From Pseudanabaena sp. (GTDB taxonomy: Bacteria > Cyanobacteriota > Cyanobacteriia > Pseudanabaenales > Pseudanabaenaceae): DNA of 64,000 nt. Made by a program: the position numbers and the translations under genes. The stretch lies in contig QBLS01000005.1 of NCBI GenBank assembly GCA_003249015.1, forward strand, positions 62,001-126,000, in the 5' to 3' direction. Each line of letters opens with the position of its first letter. The first letter of the stretch is position 1. Below the pieces are notes generated by a model. It was not told the DNA's origin and did not search any database. It saw nothing but the letters and a program-made list of their open reading frames with translations. Shown here piece by piece: positions 8,533-16,008 of this stretch.

Positions 8533-9361
8533 ATAACGCCAATTGATAAACTTGGCGGCGCGGCAGATCGGCAAGCTCAGCTAATTGACGACTCGCCTCC
8601 GATCGCGAAACACCTGAATCAATTAAGTTTTGCAGTTCTTTGATTACCACGTCCTCCGTCCACACAGGCTTAGCACTCGGCACAGCCCCTTCCAAAACCA
8701 GCGTAAACTCTCCCTTAGGTGGATGTGCGGTGAAATAGGCGATCGCCTCGATCAAAGCGCCGCGCCAAAATTCTTCATGGAGCTTAGTTAATTCCCTAGC
8801 GATCGCAATGCGGCGATCTTGTCCTAGGGTTTCCATCAAGTCGGCAAGGGTGCGTAACAACCGATGAGGAGCTTCATAGAGGATCATTGTCCTGACTTCT
8901 GTTCGCAAAATATTGAGGCGATCGCGGCGATCCTTTTTATCAGTTGGTAAAAAACCATCAAAGCCAAAGTGCTGTGTGTCAAAACCTGAAGCTGTTAAAG
9001 CGGCAACCCCTGCGGTAACTACGGGAATCGGCACAATTGTCAGTCCTGCATCAATACATCCCTGCACTAATTCCACCCCAGGATCAGAAATAGCAGGCAT
9101 TCCTGCATCAGTAACTAGGGCGATCTCCATTCCCTGCTGTAACTTTTCCACTAATTCAGGTACGCGCCGATGGGCATTATGTTCGTGATAGCTAATCTGG
9201 GGAGTATCGATACCAAAGTGATGTAATAACTTACCCGTATGCCTTGTGTCCTCGGCGGCAATCAAATCTACTTTTTTTAAAGTAGCGATCGCCCGAAAGG
9301 TCATATCTTCCAAATTACCGATCGGCGTTCCCACTAAATACAAAATCCCAGCATTACTCAT
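8525..9361 (-). CDS. rsmI: 16S rRNA (cytidine(1402)-2'-O)-methyltransferase
   Basis: Methylates the ribose of C1402 in the 16S rRNA decoding centre. The tetrapyrrole-methylase-type fold is clear: the N-terminal LYLVGTPIGNLEDMTFRA, AAEDTRHTGKLL, the SAM-binding VTDAGMPAISDPG and the ILYEAPHRLLRTL segment. The frame can begin at a TTG (9364) or the following ATG (9361); I choose the ATG, giving 278 residues. It lies three bases downstream of the phasin-like gene on the same strand, so the two are probably cotranscribed. The last residues run into a long palindrome. Confidence 0.93.
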   Translation of the reverse strand: MSNAGILYLVGTPIGNLEDMTFRAIATLKKVDLIAAEDTRHTGKLLHHFGIDTPQISYHEHNAHRRVPELVEKLQQGMEIALVTDAGMPAISDPGVELVQGCIDAGLTIVPIPVVTAGVAALTASGFDTQHFGFDGFLPTDKKDRRDRLNILRTEVRTMILYEAPHRLLRTLADLMETLGQDRRIAIARELTKLHEEFWRGALIEAIAYFTAHPPKGEFTLVLEGAVPSAKPVWTEDVVIKELQNLIDSGVSRSEASRQLAELADLPRRQVYQLALSL

Positions 9362-9364
9362 CAA

Positions 9365-9688
9365 CTAACGCCACTGCTTATTTTCTAAGTCGCGCATTTG
9401 TCTTTCTAAGCGATCGATCCGCCCACGCAACTCGTCCATTTCATTTTGGCGCGGCACACCCAAATCTTGCATCACATTGCGAATTTGTCGCTGAATTAAT
9501 GTCTCTAGGTTTCCTTGCTCAGACTTGAGGCGGTTAGCAATATCATTCAGGATTTCTGAAGCTTGTTCAGGATCAACCTTGCCATCCTTAACCCAATCTT
9601 CACTTGCTTCTTTAATTTTTTCCAGCACTATCGAAGTCGTACCAACTCCAAGCATAAGTAATTGCTTGAGCAAATTATTGCTATCCAT
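9365..9688 (-). CDS. Phasin-like coiled-coil protein
   Basis: A 107-residue helical protein. The first third is an amphipathic or hydrophobic helix (LLKQLLMLGVGTTSIVLEKI), and the C-terminal half is a coiled coil (MDELRGRIDRLERQMRDLENKQ). This layout matches cyanobacterial proteins annotated as phasin family or PHA-granule-associated like, but no polyhydroxyalkanoate gene is nearby. The gene ends three bases before rsmI and should share its transcript. Function beyond a helical, probably oligomeric, surface-binding protein is not visible. Confidence 0.7.
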   Translation of the reverse strand: MDSNNLLKQLLMLGVGTTSIVLEKIKEASEDWVKDGKVDPEQASEILNDIANRLKSEQGNLETLIQRQIRNVMQDLGVPRQNEMDELRGRIDRLERQMRDLENKQWR

Positions 9689-9734
9689 AAAATACCAGCG
9701 CTCTCTAGAGTCAGACTATTATACCAATTCCCAA

Positions 9735-9787
9735 AACCCAAAGAAGACGATTTGCCCGCTTCGCGGGCAAATCGTCTTCTTTGGGTT
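9735..9787. repeat. 53-bp perfect palindrome
   Basis: Arms AACCCAAAGAAGACGATTTG plus CCCGC on each side of a TTC loop. The outer AACCCAAAG is shared with family-1 hairpins, the core is different. A second, imperfect hairpin with AATTAGCG arms follows at 9807-9844. Together they fill the divergent gap between the phasin-like gene and the cyclophilin. Confidence 0.6.
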
Positions 9788-9934
9788 AAGCTCACTCACC
9801 AAAAAATTAGCGGTGCAGCGCAAAGCGTCGCATCGCTAATTCTTGAGTTTTATATCAGCGCAAAGCGCTGTAAATCACTTATAGTTAGCTAGATTGAACT
9901 TTCATCTTAAAGAAGCTTTTAGGTAAATTTATCT

Positions 9935-10417
9935 ATGATCCGTGTCGTAATCGAAACCGCTAAAGGAACTATGCGTGCTGAGTTGGACGATCAACACGCG
10001 CCCATTACTGTCAAAAATTTCGTTGATCTCGCCAAACACGGGTTCTATGACGGGCTAACTTTTCACCGCGTTGAACCAGGCTTTGTGATCCAAGGCGGTG
10101 ATCCCCTTGGTAATGGTACTGGTGGATCAGGCGATCGCATCAAACTAGAAATCTGGGCTGAGGGTGATAGTTCAGCAACAGTTGGTCAAGTCTTGACAGG
10201 CGGCAAGAAACCAGTGATCAAGCATAACAAAGCTGGAGTATTCTCCATGGCTCGTACTAATGATCCCAACAGTGCCACAAGCCAGTTTTTCATCACTCTT
10301 GGTGACGCATCATTTTTAGATGGTCAATATGCTGCTTTTGGCTACACAGCCGACACAGAGGTAGCTCAAGCGATTCGTCGGGGCGACAAAATTCTTTCTA
10401 TGAAGATTGAAGAATAA
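9935..10417 (+). CDS. Cyclophilin-type peptidyl-prolyl cis-trans isomerase
   Basis: A 160-residue, signal-less cyclophilin that catalyses proline isomerisation in cytosolic proteins. The catalytic segment FHRVEPGFVIQGGDP contains the essential Arg and Phe/Gln residues, and SMARTNDPNSATSQFFIT forms the rest of the pocket. The end is a short FGYTADTEVAQAIRRGDKI. Start at ATG 9935 with hydrophobic strand IRVVIETAKG is standard. The gene stands alone, with a hairpin terminator immediately after it. Confidence 0.93.
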   Translation: MIRVVIETAKGTMRAELDDQHAPITVKNFVDLAKHGFYDGLTFHRVEPGFVIQGGDPLGNGTGGSGDRIKLEIWAEGDSSATVGQVLTGGKKPVIKHNKAGVFSMARTNDPNSATSQFFITLGDASFLDGQYAAFGYTADTEVAQAIRRGDKILSMKIEE

Positions 10418-10428
10418 GTAACTTTAAA

Positions 10429-10457
10429 ATTTGTCAGCGCCTTTAGCGCTGACAAAT
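10429..10457. terminator. Convergent hairpin terminator
   Basis: ATTTGTCAGCGC and GCGCTGACAAAT around CTTTA, placed between the convergent cyclophilin and hmpF genes, so it can serve both. Confidence 0.7.
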
Positions 10458-10461
10458 CTAC

Positions 10462-12147
10462 TTAACTAACTAAGCTTTGAACTGTGGATTGAAGGTCATT
10501 TAGCAACTGTGAAGAGCTATTGCCATTGGACATATGTCCTAACTCTTGGGCTGCGGCTTCTAACTGCGGTCTTAATGTATCCACGATATCCTGAACAGGT
10601 CGTAATAGCTGCTCTTGGGCAGTAATTTGCCCTAGCAATTCAGCTACGATTTTCATCCGATCTTGCTGCTGCACTTCGGCTGTACGGATTGCTTGCTCTT
10701 GCTGCAAATGCTCTTGGGTTTGTTTAGAGAGCATCTCCTGTTGTTGCTGCGTATAATTTCTTACCGCTTCAATTTGGCTCTCCATCTTTCGCAAGTCTTG
10801 TTCTTGACGATTTTTTTGAGCTTCTATCTGTGAGAGTAGGGGCAACAGGCTCTGTACAGGGCTTGCTTCCACTGCCATACCCTTGCGACGATCTAGAATT
10901 GCCTTCTGCTGGTTTAAAAGTGACTGCCGTTCCTGCATACTACGTCTCATTCCTGAAACGCTCTCTTCCAATAATTTGTATTGTTCTTCGGCAAATTCTT
11001 TATTGCTTTCTAGCTCAATCCGAGCAAATTGGTCGGCTGTTTCAATTTGGCTTTGAAAATCAGCAATTTCCCCCTCTAGTCCCGCTAGCTCATCTTCCTG
11101 AGCACCAATGTAATTTGATAATTTATCAAAATCCGCTTGAAGGGCTTTGATGGTTGACTCTAATTCCTCTATTGACATGGACTGCAAGCGCTCTTCTTCC
11201 TCAGGGTTCAGCACTTCCATACTTCCAGGACCGCCAAAAGACTCGATCGCGTTGGCAGTCTGCTCATAAAGTTCAATCTGAGCATTGAGCTGAACCTTGG
11301 ACATTGCCATGTTATTTTCTTGTAGCTTTAAAATCCCCCGTTGAGCTTTCAATTCTGCTTGAGCATCAGCTAGGGCTACTTGAGTTTGCAACCATTGATT
11401 TTTACGGGTTGTTAGCTCCTCTGTAGACTTACCCAAAGCTGCTTTTTGCTTTTCGGCTTCTCCTTTTAATCTGTCTAAATTTTGCCAAAAGTTAGTAAGT
11501 ACTTCCTGTCGTTTGTTGATTAAGTCTAAAGAGCTATTGATGCGATCGCGCAGGGAGTCAGGGTTAGTAAAGCTAGATGATAGTTGGGAGATTAGAGACT
11601 TAATATGTTCGGCTTGCTCGGTGGTTAACGCGGCAGCCTTCGCTTCAAACTTACCACGCTCTGATTCGATGGTTTTGCGAAGCTGCTCAATCTCCTCACG
11701 CTCTTGAGCAAACCTTGACTCTAACTCCTCAATTTCTTGCTTTCTATTATCGAGATGTTCTAGTTCTAGTTCTTTTTGTTCTAGCTCTTGCTCGCGACGA
11801 TGCAGCTCTTGACTCTGAAAATTAAGAGACTGCTTCCACTGTTCAACTTCTTCTTCAGCCGACTTATATTTGTCCTGCGATCGCGAAAAAGCTTGCAAGA
11901 TATTGACGATTTTCTTAGAAGCGTCTTGAATATTTTGAATTTGATTGCTACCTGTAATTTCCGCAATCACCATTTGACCATCTTTAAAGTCTTTGGCTTG
12001 TCCTGCATCTTGGACAGGTAAAATCTGCTCGTTTGTGACTGGCTGCCAAATATTTTCGCCCGTATTACGCGCTAACAAACGGACAGACGAGTTCCCACCT
12101 AATCCAAAAGCTGCCTGAGTTTTTTGAAGTTCCGCTAAGTACTGCAC
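10462..12147 (-). CDS. hmpF: HmpF-type filament motility protein
   Basis: A 561-residue protein, mostly coiled coil from about residue 90 to 540 and rich in Glu, Gln and Leu. The N-terminal 85 residues form a globular region beginning MQYLAELQKTQAAFGLGGNS, then FKDGQMVIAEITGSNQIQ. The following FSRSQDKYKSAEEEVEQWKQ and SLNFQSQELHRREQELE match HmpF, required for type IV pilus-based gliding and phototaxis in filamentous cyanobacteria such as Nostoc hormogonia. Here it is not next to other hmp genes. Other long coiled-coil proteins are the alternative, but the N-terminal match makes HmpF the better call. Confidence 0.82.
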   Translation of the reverse strand: MQYLAELQKTQAAFGLGGNSSVRLLARNTGENIWQPVTNEQILPVQDAGQAKDFKDGQMVIAEITGSNQIQNIQDASKKIVNILQAFSRSQDKYKSAEEEVEQWKQSLNFQSQELHRREQELEQKELELEHLDNRKQEIEELESRFAQEREEIEQLRKTIESERGKFEAKAAALTTEQAEHIKSLISQLSSSFTNPDSLRDRINSSLDLINKRQEVLTNFWQNLDRLKGEAEKQKAALGKSTEELTTRKNQWLQTQVALADAQAELKAQRGILKLQENNMAMSKVQLNAQIELYEQTANAIESFGGPGSMEVLNPEEEERLQSMSIEELESTIKALQADFDKLSNYIGAQEDELAGLEGEIADFQSQIETADQFARIELESNKEFAEEQYKLLEESVSGMRRSMQERQSLLNQQKAILDRRKGMAVEASPVQSLLPLLSQIEAQKNRQEQDLRKMESQIEAVRNYTQQQQEMLSKQTQEHLQQEQAIRTAEVQQQDRMKIVAELLGQITAQEQLLRPVQDIVDTLRPQLEAAAQELGHMSNGNSSSQLLNDLQSTVQSLVS

Positions 12148-12296
12148 GCTGAATATACTCCTATTTTGCTGATGCTAACTTTCAGATTGACATGACGAAA
12201 GAGCAAAAACCCGTCACCGAAAATACAAAATAGCTTAGATCATGATCACATACTACCGAATTGCTAAGGCATTTTGGCGATATGTTTTGAGAAAGT

Positions 12297-13325
12297 TTAT
12301 TGTCTAATGTTTTTAGGATCAAGAGCATCACGCAAACTATCTCCTAGGAGATTGAATGATAGCACTGTCAACACAATTGCCAAAGCTGGAAACCAAACTA
12401 GCCAAGGTTGCAAAATTAGAATTGAGGCATTGGTTGAGAGGGATAGCATATTGCCCCAAGATGGGTCAGGTGGTTGAATACCTAGCCCAACAAGGCTTAA
12501 GACAGCTTCGACCACAATAAATCTGGGAATGTCAAGGGTTGCTGAAATAATGATAAAAGTAAACGTCTGCGGCAAAATATGAGTAGTGATAATTCGTAGA
12601 GGGCTGGCTCCCGATGCGCGAGCAGACATCACAAAAGGCTGTTCTTTGATCGATAGGACTTGTCCGCGAATGATCCGCGCTAAGCCTGCCCATGAGACGA
12701 AGGAGATGATCGCAATTATGAGGGCAAATCTTTGGGTGTTGCTGATCTGTGGTGGCAATATCGCGGCTAGAGCCACTAACAGATAAATCGAAGGCACGGA
12801 CATGAGGACTTCCACGAACCGCATTAAAACGAGATCTAGCCAGCCGCCCACATAGCCTGAGATTCCACCAACTAGGCAACCAATCGTATAGGAAATGGTT
12901 GTGCCGATGATGCCAATCAAGAGACTGATTCGACCGCCATGCAGCAACCTTGTCAGTTGGTCGCGCCCCTGTTCGTCAGTTCCGAGCAAGTTAAGCCGAC
13001 CTTCTCCATTGGTATTAAATAATTTTCCATTGCTTAAAAGCTGGATTTTAGAGGGCTTGGTGTAGTCGATGATCAGGGCGCGATCGCCTGTATCCAGATC
13101 AACTTTGCCCTGTGTGGTGGGATAGACATGAGCGCCAATAAACTGACCTTGTTGATCTTGCCAATATATCTGTGTAGGCGGCAACAAAGAACCGTTTTTG
13201 GCTGACTCATTAACGCCATAAGGGGTAATCAAGTCAGCGAGTAAAGCCGCCGCGTAAAAGATAGTTAAAATTACAATTCCAATCCAAGCAAGTGGATTGG
13301 CTCTCAATCTTTTCCACCAAGTCAT
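12297..13325 (-). CDS. Dipeptide/oligopeptide-type ABC transporter permease (DppC/OppC-like)
   Basis: A 342-residue inner-membrane permease with six expected helices. An N-terminal membrane segment (residues 14-35) is followed by a periplasmic insert to about 110, then the motif LLGTDEQGRDQLTRLLHG that marks DppC/OppC proteins. The permease EAA loop is SARASGASPLRIITTHILP. Partner subunits (ATPase, DppB, binding protein) are absent from the window; cyanobacteria often scatter them. The upstream 61-residue membrane gene overlaps by one base, implying a shared transcript. Substrate (peptide, nickel or other) cannot be inferred. Confidence 0.88.
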   Translation of the reverse strand: MTWWKRLRANPLAWIGIVILTIFYAAALLADLITPYGVNESAKNGSLLPPTQIYWQDQQGQFIGAHVYPTTQGKVDLDTGDRALIIDYTKPSKIQLLSNGKLFNTNGEGRLNLLGTDEQGRDQLTRLLHGGRISLLIGIIGTTISYTIGCLVGGISGYVGGWLDLVLMRFVEVLMSVPSIYLLVALAAILPPQISNTQRFALIIAIISFVSWAGLARIIRGQVLSIKEQPFVMSARASGASPLRIITTHILPQTFTFIIISATLDIPRFIVVEAVLSLVGLGIQPPDPSWGNMLSLSTNASILILQPWLVWFPALAIVLTVLSFNLLGDSLRDALDPKNIRQ

Positions 13326-13510
13326 TAGGAACCTTTTAGTGCTTTAAAGAAATTTTTGCGGTAGTTGCCGTTCATGGCAAACAATACTGGCCATAGCAGC
13401 GCTAGCCCAATTTGATTGCCTGAGAAGTCAGTACGGCGAAATCCTTGCAAAAATTTGACCACACCGAAAATGTAAGCGACTAAGATTAGAAATCCAATTA
13501 TTTGTGGCAT
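13325..13510 (-). CDS. Small membrane protein upstream of the ABC permease
   Basis: A 61-residue protein with one clear N-terminal membrane helix (IIGFLILVAYIFGVVKFL), a second hydrophobic stretch (IGLALLWPVLFAM) and a basic C-terminus. Its stop and the permease start share one base (TAATG), a typical coupled arrangement. I do not recognise a named family. The position suggests an accessory to the permease or simple operon hitch-hiking. Confidence 0.6.
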   Translation of the reverse strand: MPQIIGFLILVAYIFGVVKFLQGFRRTDFSGNQIGLALLWPVLFAMNGNYRKNFFKALKGS

Positions 13511-13526
13511 ATGCAGTTTTCCTTGA

Positions 13527-14303
13527 CTAGCTATCTAATTTAACATCAAAAACTCCAGCCCATTCACACCATAGCCGATCGCCTAGCCTCTCTCCTCTAG
13601 AAAGGATTTCATAGGCAAATTTGTCGGTATTACCGAGTTCACCTAAGTAAGCGGCGGCGATCGCTCCTGCTTGCATTAGTACTTGCGTATGGGCTAGGTG
13701 TTCGGCTGAAGGCGACTTATCAAGTCTGTCTAGATGATGGTGATGGTGGGCGCGTTCGGAAACAATTTGCCAACTGTGAGGGGTACTCAGAAAATAGTAG
13801 AGGCTGCTGTAAATTCCTCCAGACAAGCCCTGCTTTCCCTGATGAGCCGTAATTGCGCTAACACCTTGATCGACATATTTTTGGGTTAATCGCAATTTAG
13901 CTAGACAATCGGCTTGGGATTGGGGATCAGAGCTTAGCGATCGCCTTTTCTCAAAGTCGTAGCAGATCTGACTAATAAAGCTCTTGGGCTTTAGTTCATA
14001 ACGACAGGCGAGGGCGATCACGTAGGCGAGCACCATTTCCTCAATATCAATAGGGTTTTGGGATTGCAAATCTAACAGCCTTGTGCGGACTTGTTGCAAG
14101 TCTTGATGCCAATATGCACCAATCGCGATCGCTACAACAGTTAGTTCTAAGTCATCAACTAGTCGTAAATTATTTAACGAGTCTGTAAATACTATTTTTG
14201 TTAGCTCTTCTAAGCGATCGGCAAAATCTGTAGGGACGCTCAGGAGCAGACTTGTCCAAATTGAGCGAAATCGACCTTTGAGAGACATTTGATTGGGCAA
14301 CAT
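13527..14303 (-). CDS. Hypothetical protein, possibly ADP-ribosylglycohydrolase-like
   Basis: About 258 mostly helical residues. A weak overall resemblance to cyanobacterial proteins of the ADP-ribosylglycohydrolase superfamily exists (helical, GAIAAAYLGELG near the C-terminus), but the acidic metal ligands of active enzymes are not evident, so this is only a suggestion. A natural run of five histidines occurs in ERAHHHHHLDRLD. The frame extends to 14381, but the first 26 codons read through a palindrome (14321-14369); the Met at 14303 is the better start. The gene lies 16 bases downstream of the 61-residue membrane gene's start region on the same strand. Confidence 0.55.
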   Translation of the reverse strand: MLPNQMSLKGRFRSIWTSLLLSVPTDFADRLEELTKIVFTDSLNNLRLVDDLELTVVAIAIGAYWHQDLQQVRTRLLDLQSQNPIDIEEMVLAYVIALACRYELKPKSFISQICYDFEKRRSLSSDPQSQADCLAKLRLTQKYVDQGVSAITAHQGKQGLSGGIYSSLYYFLSTPHSWQIVSERAHHHHHLDRLDKSPSAEHLAHTQVLMQAGAIAAAYLGELGNTDKFAYEILSRGERLGDRLWCEWAGVFDVKLDS

Positions 14304-14320
14304 ATTTTTTCTTAGAGTAA

Positions 14321-14369
14321 CCCAAAACTTGTTGGATCTCAGCGAAGCTGAGATCCAACAAGTTTTGGG
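14321..14369. terminator. 49-bp perfect palindrome upstream of the helical protein gene
   Basis: CCCAAAACTTGTTGGATCTC plus AGC pairs with its complement around GAA. It lies between the GIY-YIG stop and the next minus-strand start, a suitable place to separate the two transcripts. Confidence 0.6.
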
Positions 14370-14396
14370 AATTAATGCCAACTCTTTTGTGAATGG

Positions 14397-14807
14397 CTAA
14401 GCGTTGTAAAGCAGATAAATAACTATCAAAATTATGCCTATCAGAAGTGCAGCATAGACAATGACGCGCATCCATATGGATAGAAACAAACATAGTAGGT
14501 TCCAAAAAGTGACCCTAGCTGTGCCGTTCCATGCAGGCTGAAATTTGGCAATTTGGCTTTTTTCGTAGCTCCCAATTTGATTTAAGGCTAAGACTTGATA
14601 ATGCAATCGCCCAAAGGGATGAAGCAGTTTGAACTGTTGATAGCGGTGGTGGTCTGTCCGCCACCGATTGCGAAGGTTTTTGGCTTTGCCCACATACAGC
14701 ACGATCCAAATAGCCGTTATGTAGTACACGCCAGCAGTTGGAGGTAATTCTTTCAATCTCTCGACAGTTTTCGACGGAAGCCAGAAAACTCGTAGCCATT
14801 CAGTCAT
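14397..14807 (-). CDS. GIY-YIG domain protein with C-terminal membrane segment
   Basis: A 136-residue protein. The N-terminal half has a GIY-YIG nuclease fold: GVYYITA, then VLYVGKAKNLRNRW with the catalytic Arg position, the TDHHR motif, and a Glu in SYEKSQI. After about residue 98 it ends in a strongly hydrophobic segment (two closely spaced stretches, VTFWNLLCLFLSIW and VIVYAALLIGIILIVIYLL), which is unusual for this family. It could be a membrane-tethered nuclease or a non-nuclease derivative. The start ATG at 14807 gives a natural N-terminus. Confidence 0.75.
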   Translation of the reverse strand: MTEWLRVFWLPSKTVERLKELPPTAGVYYITAIWIVLYVGKAKNLRNRWRTDHHRYQQFKLLHPFGRLHYQVLALNQIGSYEKSQIAKFQPAWNGTARVTFWNLLCLFLSIWMRVIVYAALLIGIILIVIYLLYNA

Positions 14808-14937
14808 AGGTAATTTACTATCCTCCAGAGCCTATTCCCAGATATTTAATTACTTTTGAGCCATCATAGAGATATTCAAGCTATAAATAAATTGTTTTGC
14901 TTAAGTAATCTGAACCATTTAACTGGATTTTCCTAAT

Positions 14938-15072
14938 ATGTCAGACTTTAACCGCGGCATCATGAAATTTAAAAATGCCGATAGCTTCGTATCAATTGTT
15001 CTCTCAAGCATCGTTATTTTAAGTGCGATCGGCTTTCTGCTTTGGTGGGGATTTCAGTCCGCCTACGTCTAA
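14938..15072 (+). CDS. 44-residue single-span membrane protein
   Basis: Sequence starts MSDFNRGIMKFKNADSF, followed by one membrane helix (IVLSSIVILSAIGFLLWWGF) and a short QSAYV tail. The charged N-terminus, one helix with a WW pair and tiny size resemble small subunits of thylakoid complexes, but I cannot match it to a named Psb, Psa, Pet or Ndh protein. It has its own hairpin terminator eight bases after the stop, which supports an independent, probably well-expressed gene. Confidence 0.65.
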   Translation: MSDFNRGIMKFKNADSFVSIVLSSIVILSAIGFLLWWGFQSAYV

Positions 15073-15079
15073 ATGTTTA

Positions 15080-15115
15080 TTTAAAAAGCTGTGGCGATCG
15101 CCACAGCTTTTTAAA
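15080..15115 (+). terminator. Intrinsic terminator of the 44-residue gene
   Basis: TTTAAAAAGCTGTGGCGA pairs with TCGCCACAGCTTTTTAAA without a mismatch; a HIP1-like GCGATCGC forms the centre. Confidence 0.75.
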
Positions 15116-15170
15116 TGATCGTATCAAGAAGTGGACAGGATGTCCGCGCTACAACGATTTCAAATTTGGG

Positions 15171-15241
15171 GGTCAGGCAAAATGCCTGACAGTAGATTGC
15201 GCTCAGCGGTATATTGCTGGCTGAGCGAAGTCGCAGCCTCT
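15171..15241. repeat. Two small palindromes, one with a family-3 core
   Basis: GTCAGGCA and TGCCTGAC pair at 15172-15190. Next to it, GCGCTCAGC and GGCTGAGCGAAGTCGCAGCC resemble the core of the longer family-3 elements at 47003 and 48648. No gene is seen between 15116 and 15282. Confidence 0.5.
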
Positions 15242-15282
15242 TTCAACTAAGCTAAAGATAGTAAATTCTTAGTATTCAACAC

Positions 15283-15771
15283 ATGACCGCAACTACTTCT
15301 CAAGATGAACTATTGGGCGCAGCGATCGGCGCGATCGCTAGTGGGCTTTTTATCGTCAGTTCCCAGCAAGATGGCAAGACTGCTACTATGCTTGCTTCAT
15401 GGGTACAGCAGGCAGGTTTTGCCCCTCCCTCTGTCACTATCATCGTTGGCAAGGGGAGAGCGATTGAGTCTTTCTTGACAGTTGGTAGCCCTGTTGTAAT
15501 CAATGTGATTGAGAAAGGAGATGGCAAGATGATCGGACATTTTGCCAAGGGTTTTGCCCCAGATGTCGATCCTTTTGAAGGTGTAGCTACAGCGATCGCC
15601 CCTAGTGGTCAGACATACCTATCTGGAGCGATTGCCTATCTTGATGCCACTATTACTGGCAGCCTTGACGCAGGTGATCATACCGTTCTGCTTGCCACGA
15701 TCAGTTCAGGAAAGCGCTTGAGCGACGGCGAGCCAGCTACCCACACTCGCAAAAATGGCTTTAGTTACTAG
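15283..15771 (+). CDS. Stand-alone flavin reductase-like protein
   Basis: A 162-residue FMN-binding flavin reductase domain. It resembles the C-terminal flavin reductase module of cyanobacterial flavodiiron (Flv/Dfa) proteins: LLGAAIGAIASGLFIVSS at the start, the FMN-contacting MLASWVQQAGFAPPSVTIIV, and NVIEKGDGKMIGHFAKGF. No metallo-lactamase or flavodoxin domain is attached; the frame starts at 15283 with a clean MTATTSQDE. The fold binds FMN and in the fused proteins transfers electrons from NAD(P)H. A terminator-like hairpin begins at its stop codon. Confidence 0.8.
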   Translation: MTATTSQDELLGAAIGAIASGLFIVSSQQDGKTATMLASWVQQAGFAPPSVTIIVGKGRAIESFLTVGSPVVINVIEKGDGKMIGHFAKGFAPDVDPFEGVATAIAPSGQTYLSGAIAYLDATITGSLDAGDHTVLLATISSGKRLSDGEPATHTRKNGFSY

Positions 15772-15803
15772 AATAATGGCAGCGCATAGCGCTGCCATTA
15801 TTC
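15771..15803 (+). terminator. Hairpin at the flavin reductase stop
   Basis: GAATAATGGCAGCGC and GCGCTGCCATTATTC pair around ATA, starting on the last base of the stop codon. Confidence 0.65.
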
Positions 15804-15877
15804 TTTGAGGATTTTGTTGACATTAGTCTCATTGTTTGTCATATTAATAAAGCGCTAAACGCGATTGAGCAAAAATT

Positions 15878-15949
15878 GCGGGTGTGGCTCAGTGGTAGAG
15901 CATCTCCTTGCCAAGGAGAATGTCGTGGGTTCGAATCCCATCACCCGCT
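15878..15949 (+). tRNA. tRNA-Gly (anticodon GCC)
   Basis: Acceptor arms GCGGGTG and CACCCGC pair fully and are followed by discriminator U. The D arm GCTC-AGTGGTA-GAGC, the anticodon stem TCTCC/GGAGA with loop TTGCCAA (anticodon GCC), and the T arm GTGGG-TTCGAAT-CCCAC are all standard. CCA is not encoded. Confidence 0.97.
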
Positions 15950-15962
15950 TAATAATTGGTAG

Positions 15963-15993
15963 AGTAAAAGGGATGCATTTCATCCCTTTTACT
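15963..15993 (+). terminator. Hairpin between tRNA-Gly and tldD
   Basis: AGTAAAAGGGATG pairs with CATCCCTTTTACT around CATTT, 13 bases after the tRNA; it likely ends the tRNA transcript and lies just ahead of the tldD start. Confidence 0.65.
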
Positions 15994-16008
15994 TTATGGT
16001 TCCTACTG

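Noticed and set aside
8410-8643. Plus-strand 77-codon frame across the rsmI end palindrome
   Set aside because: It reads through the palindrome and the antisense of rsmI, with no ribosome site.
9525-9892. Plus-strand frames opposite the phasin-like gene and into palindromes
   Set aside because: Antisense of a real gene followed by repeat sequence; no protein-like features.
12297-13325. Assigning the permease to nickel or peptide transport
   Set aside because: The DppC/OppC family covers many substrates and no partner gene is present to decide.
15865-16008. Upstream extension of the tldD reading frame
   Set aside because: It translates the tRNA-Gly gene and its terminator; the ATG at 16009 gives the normal TldD N-terminus.
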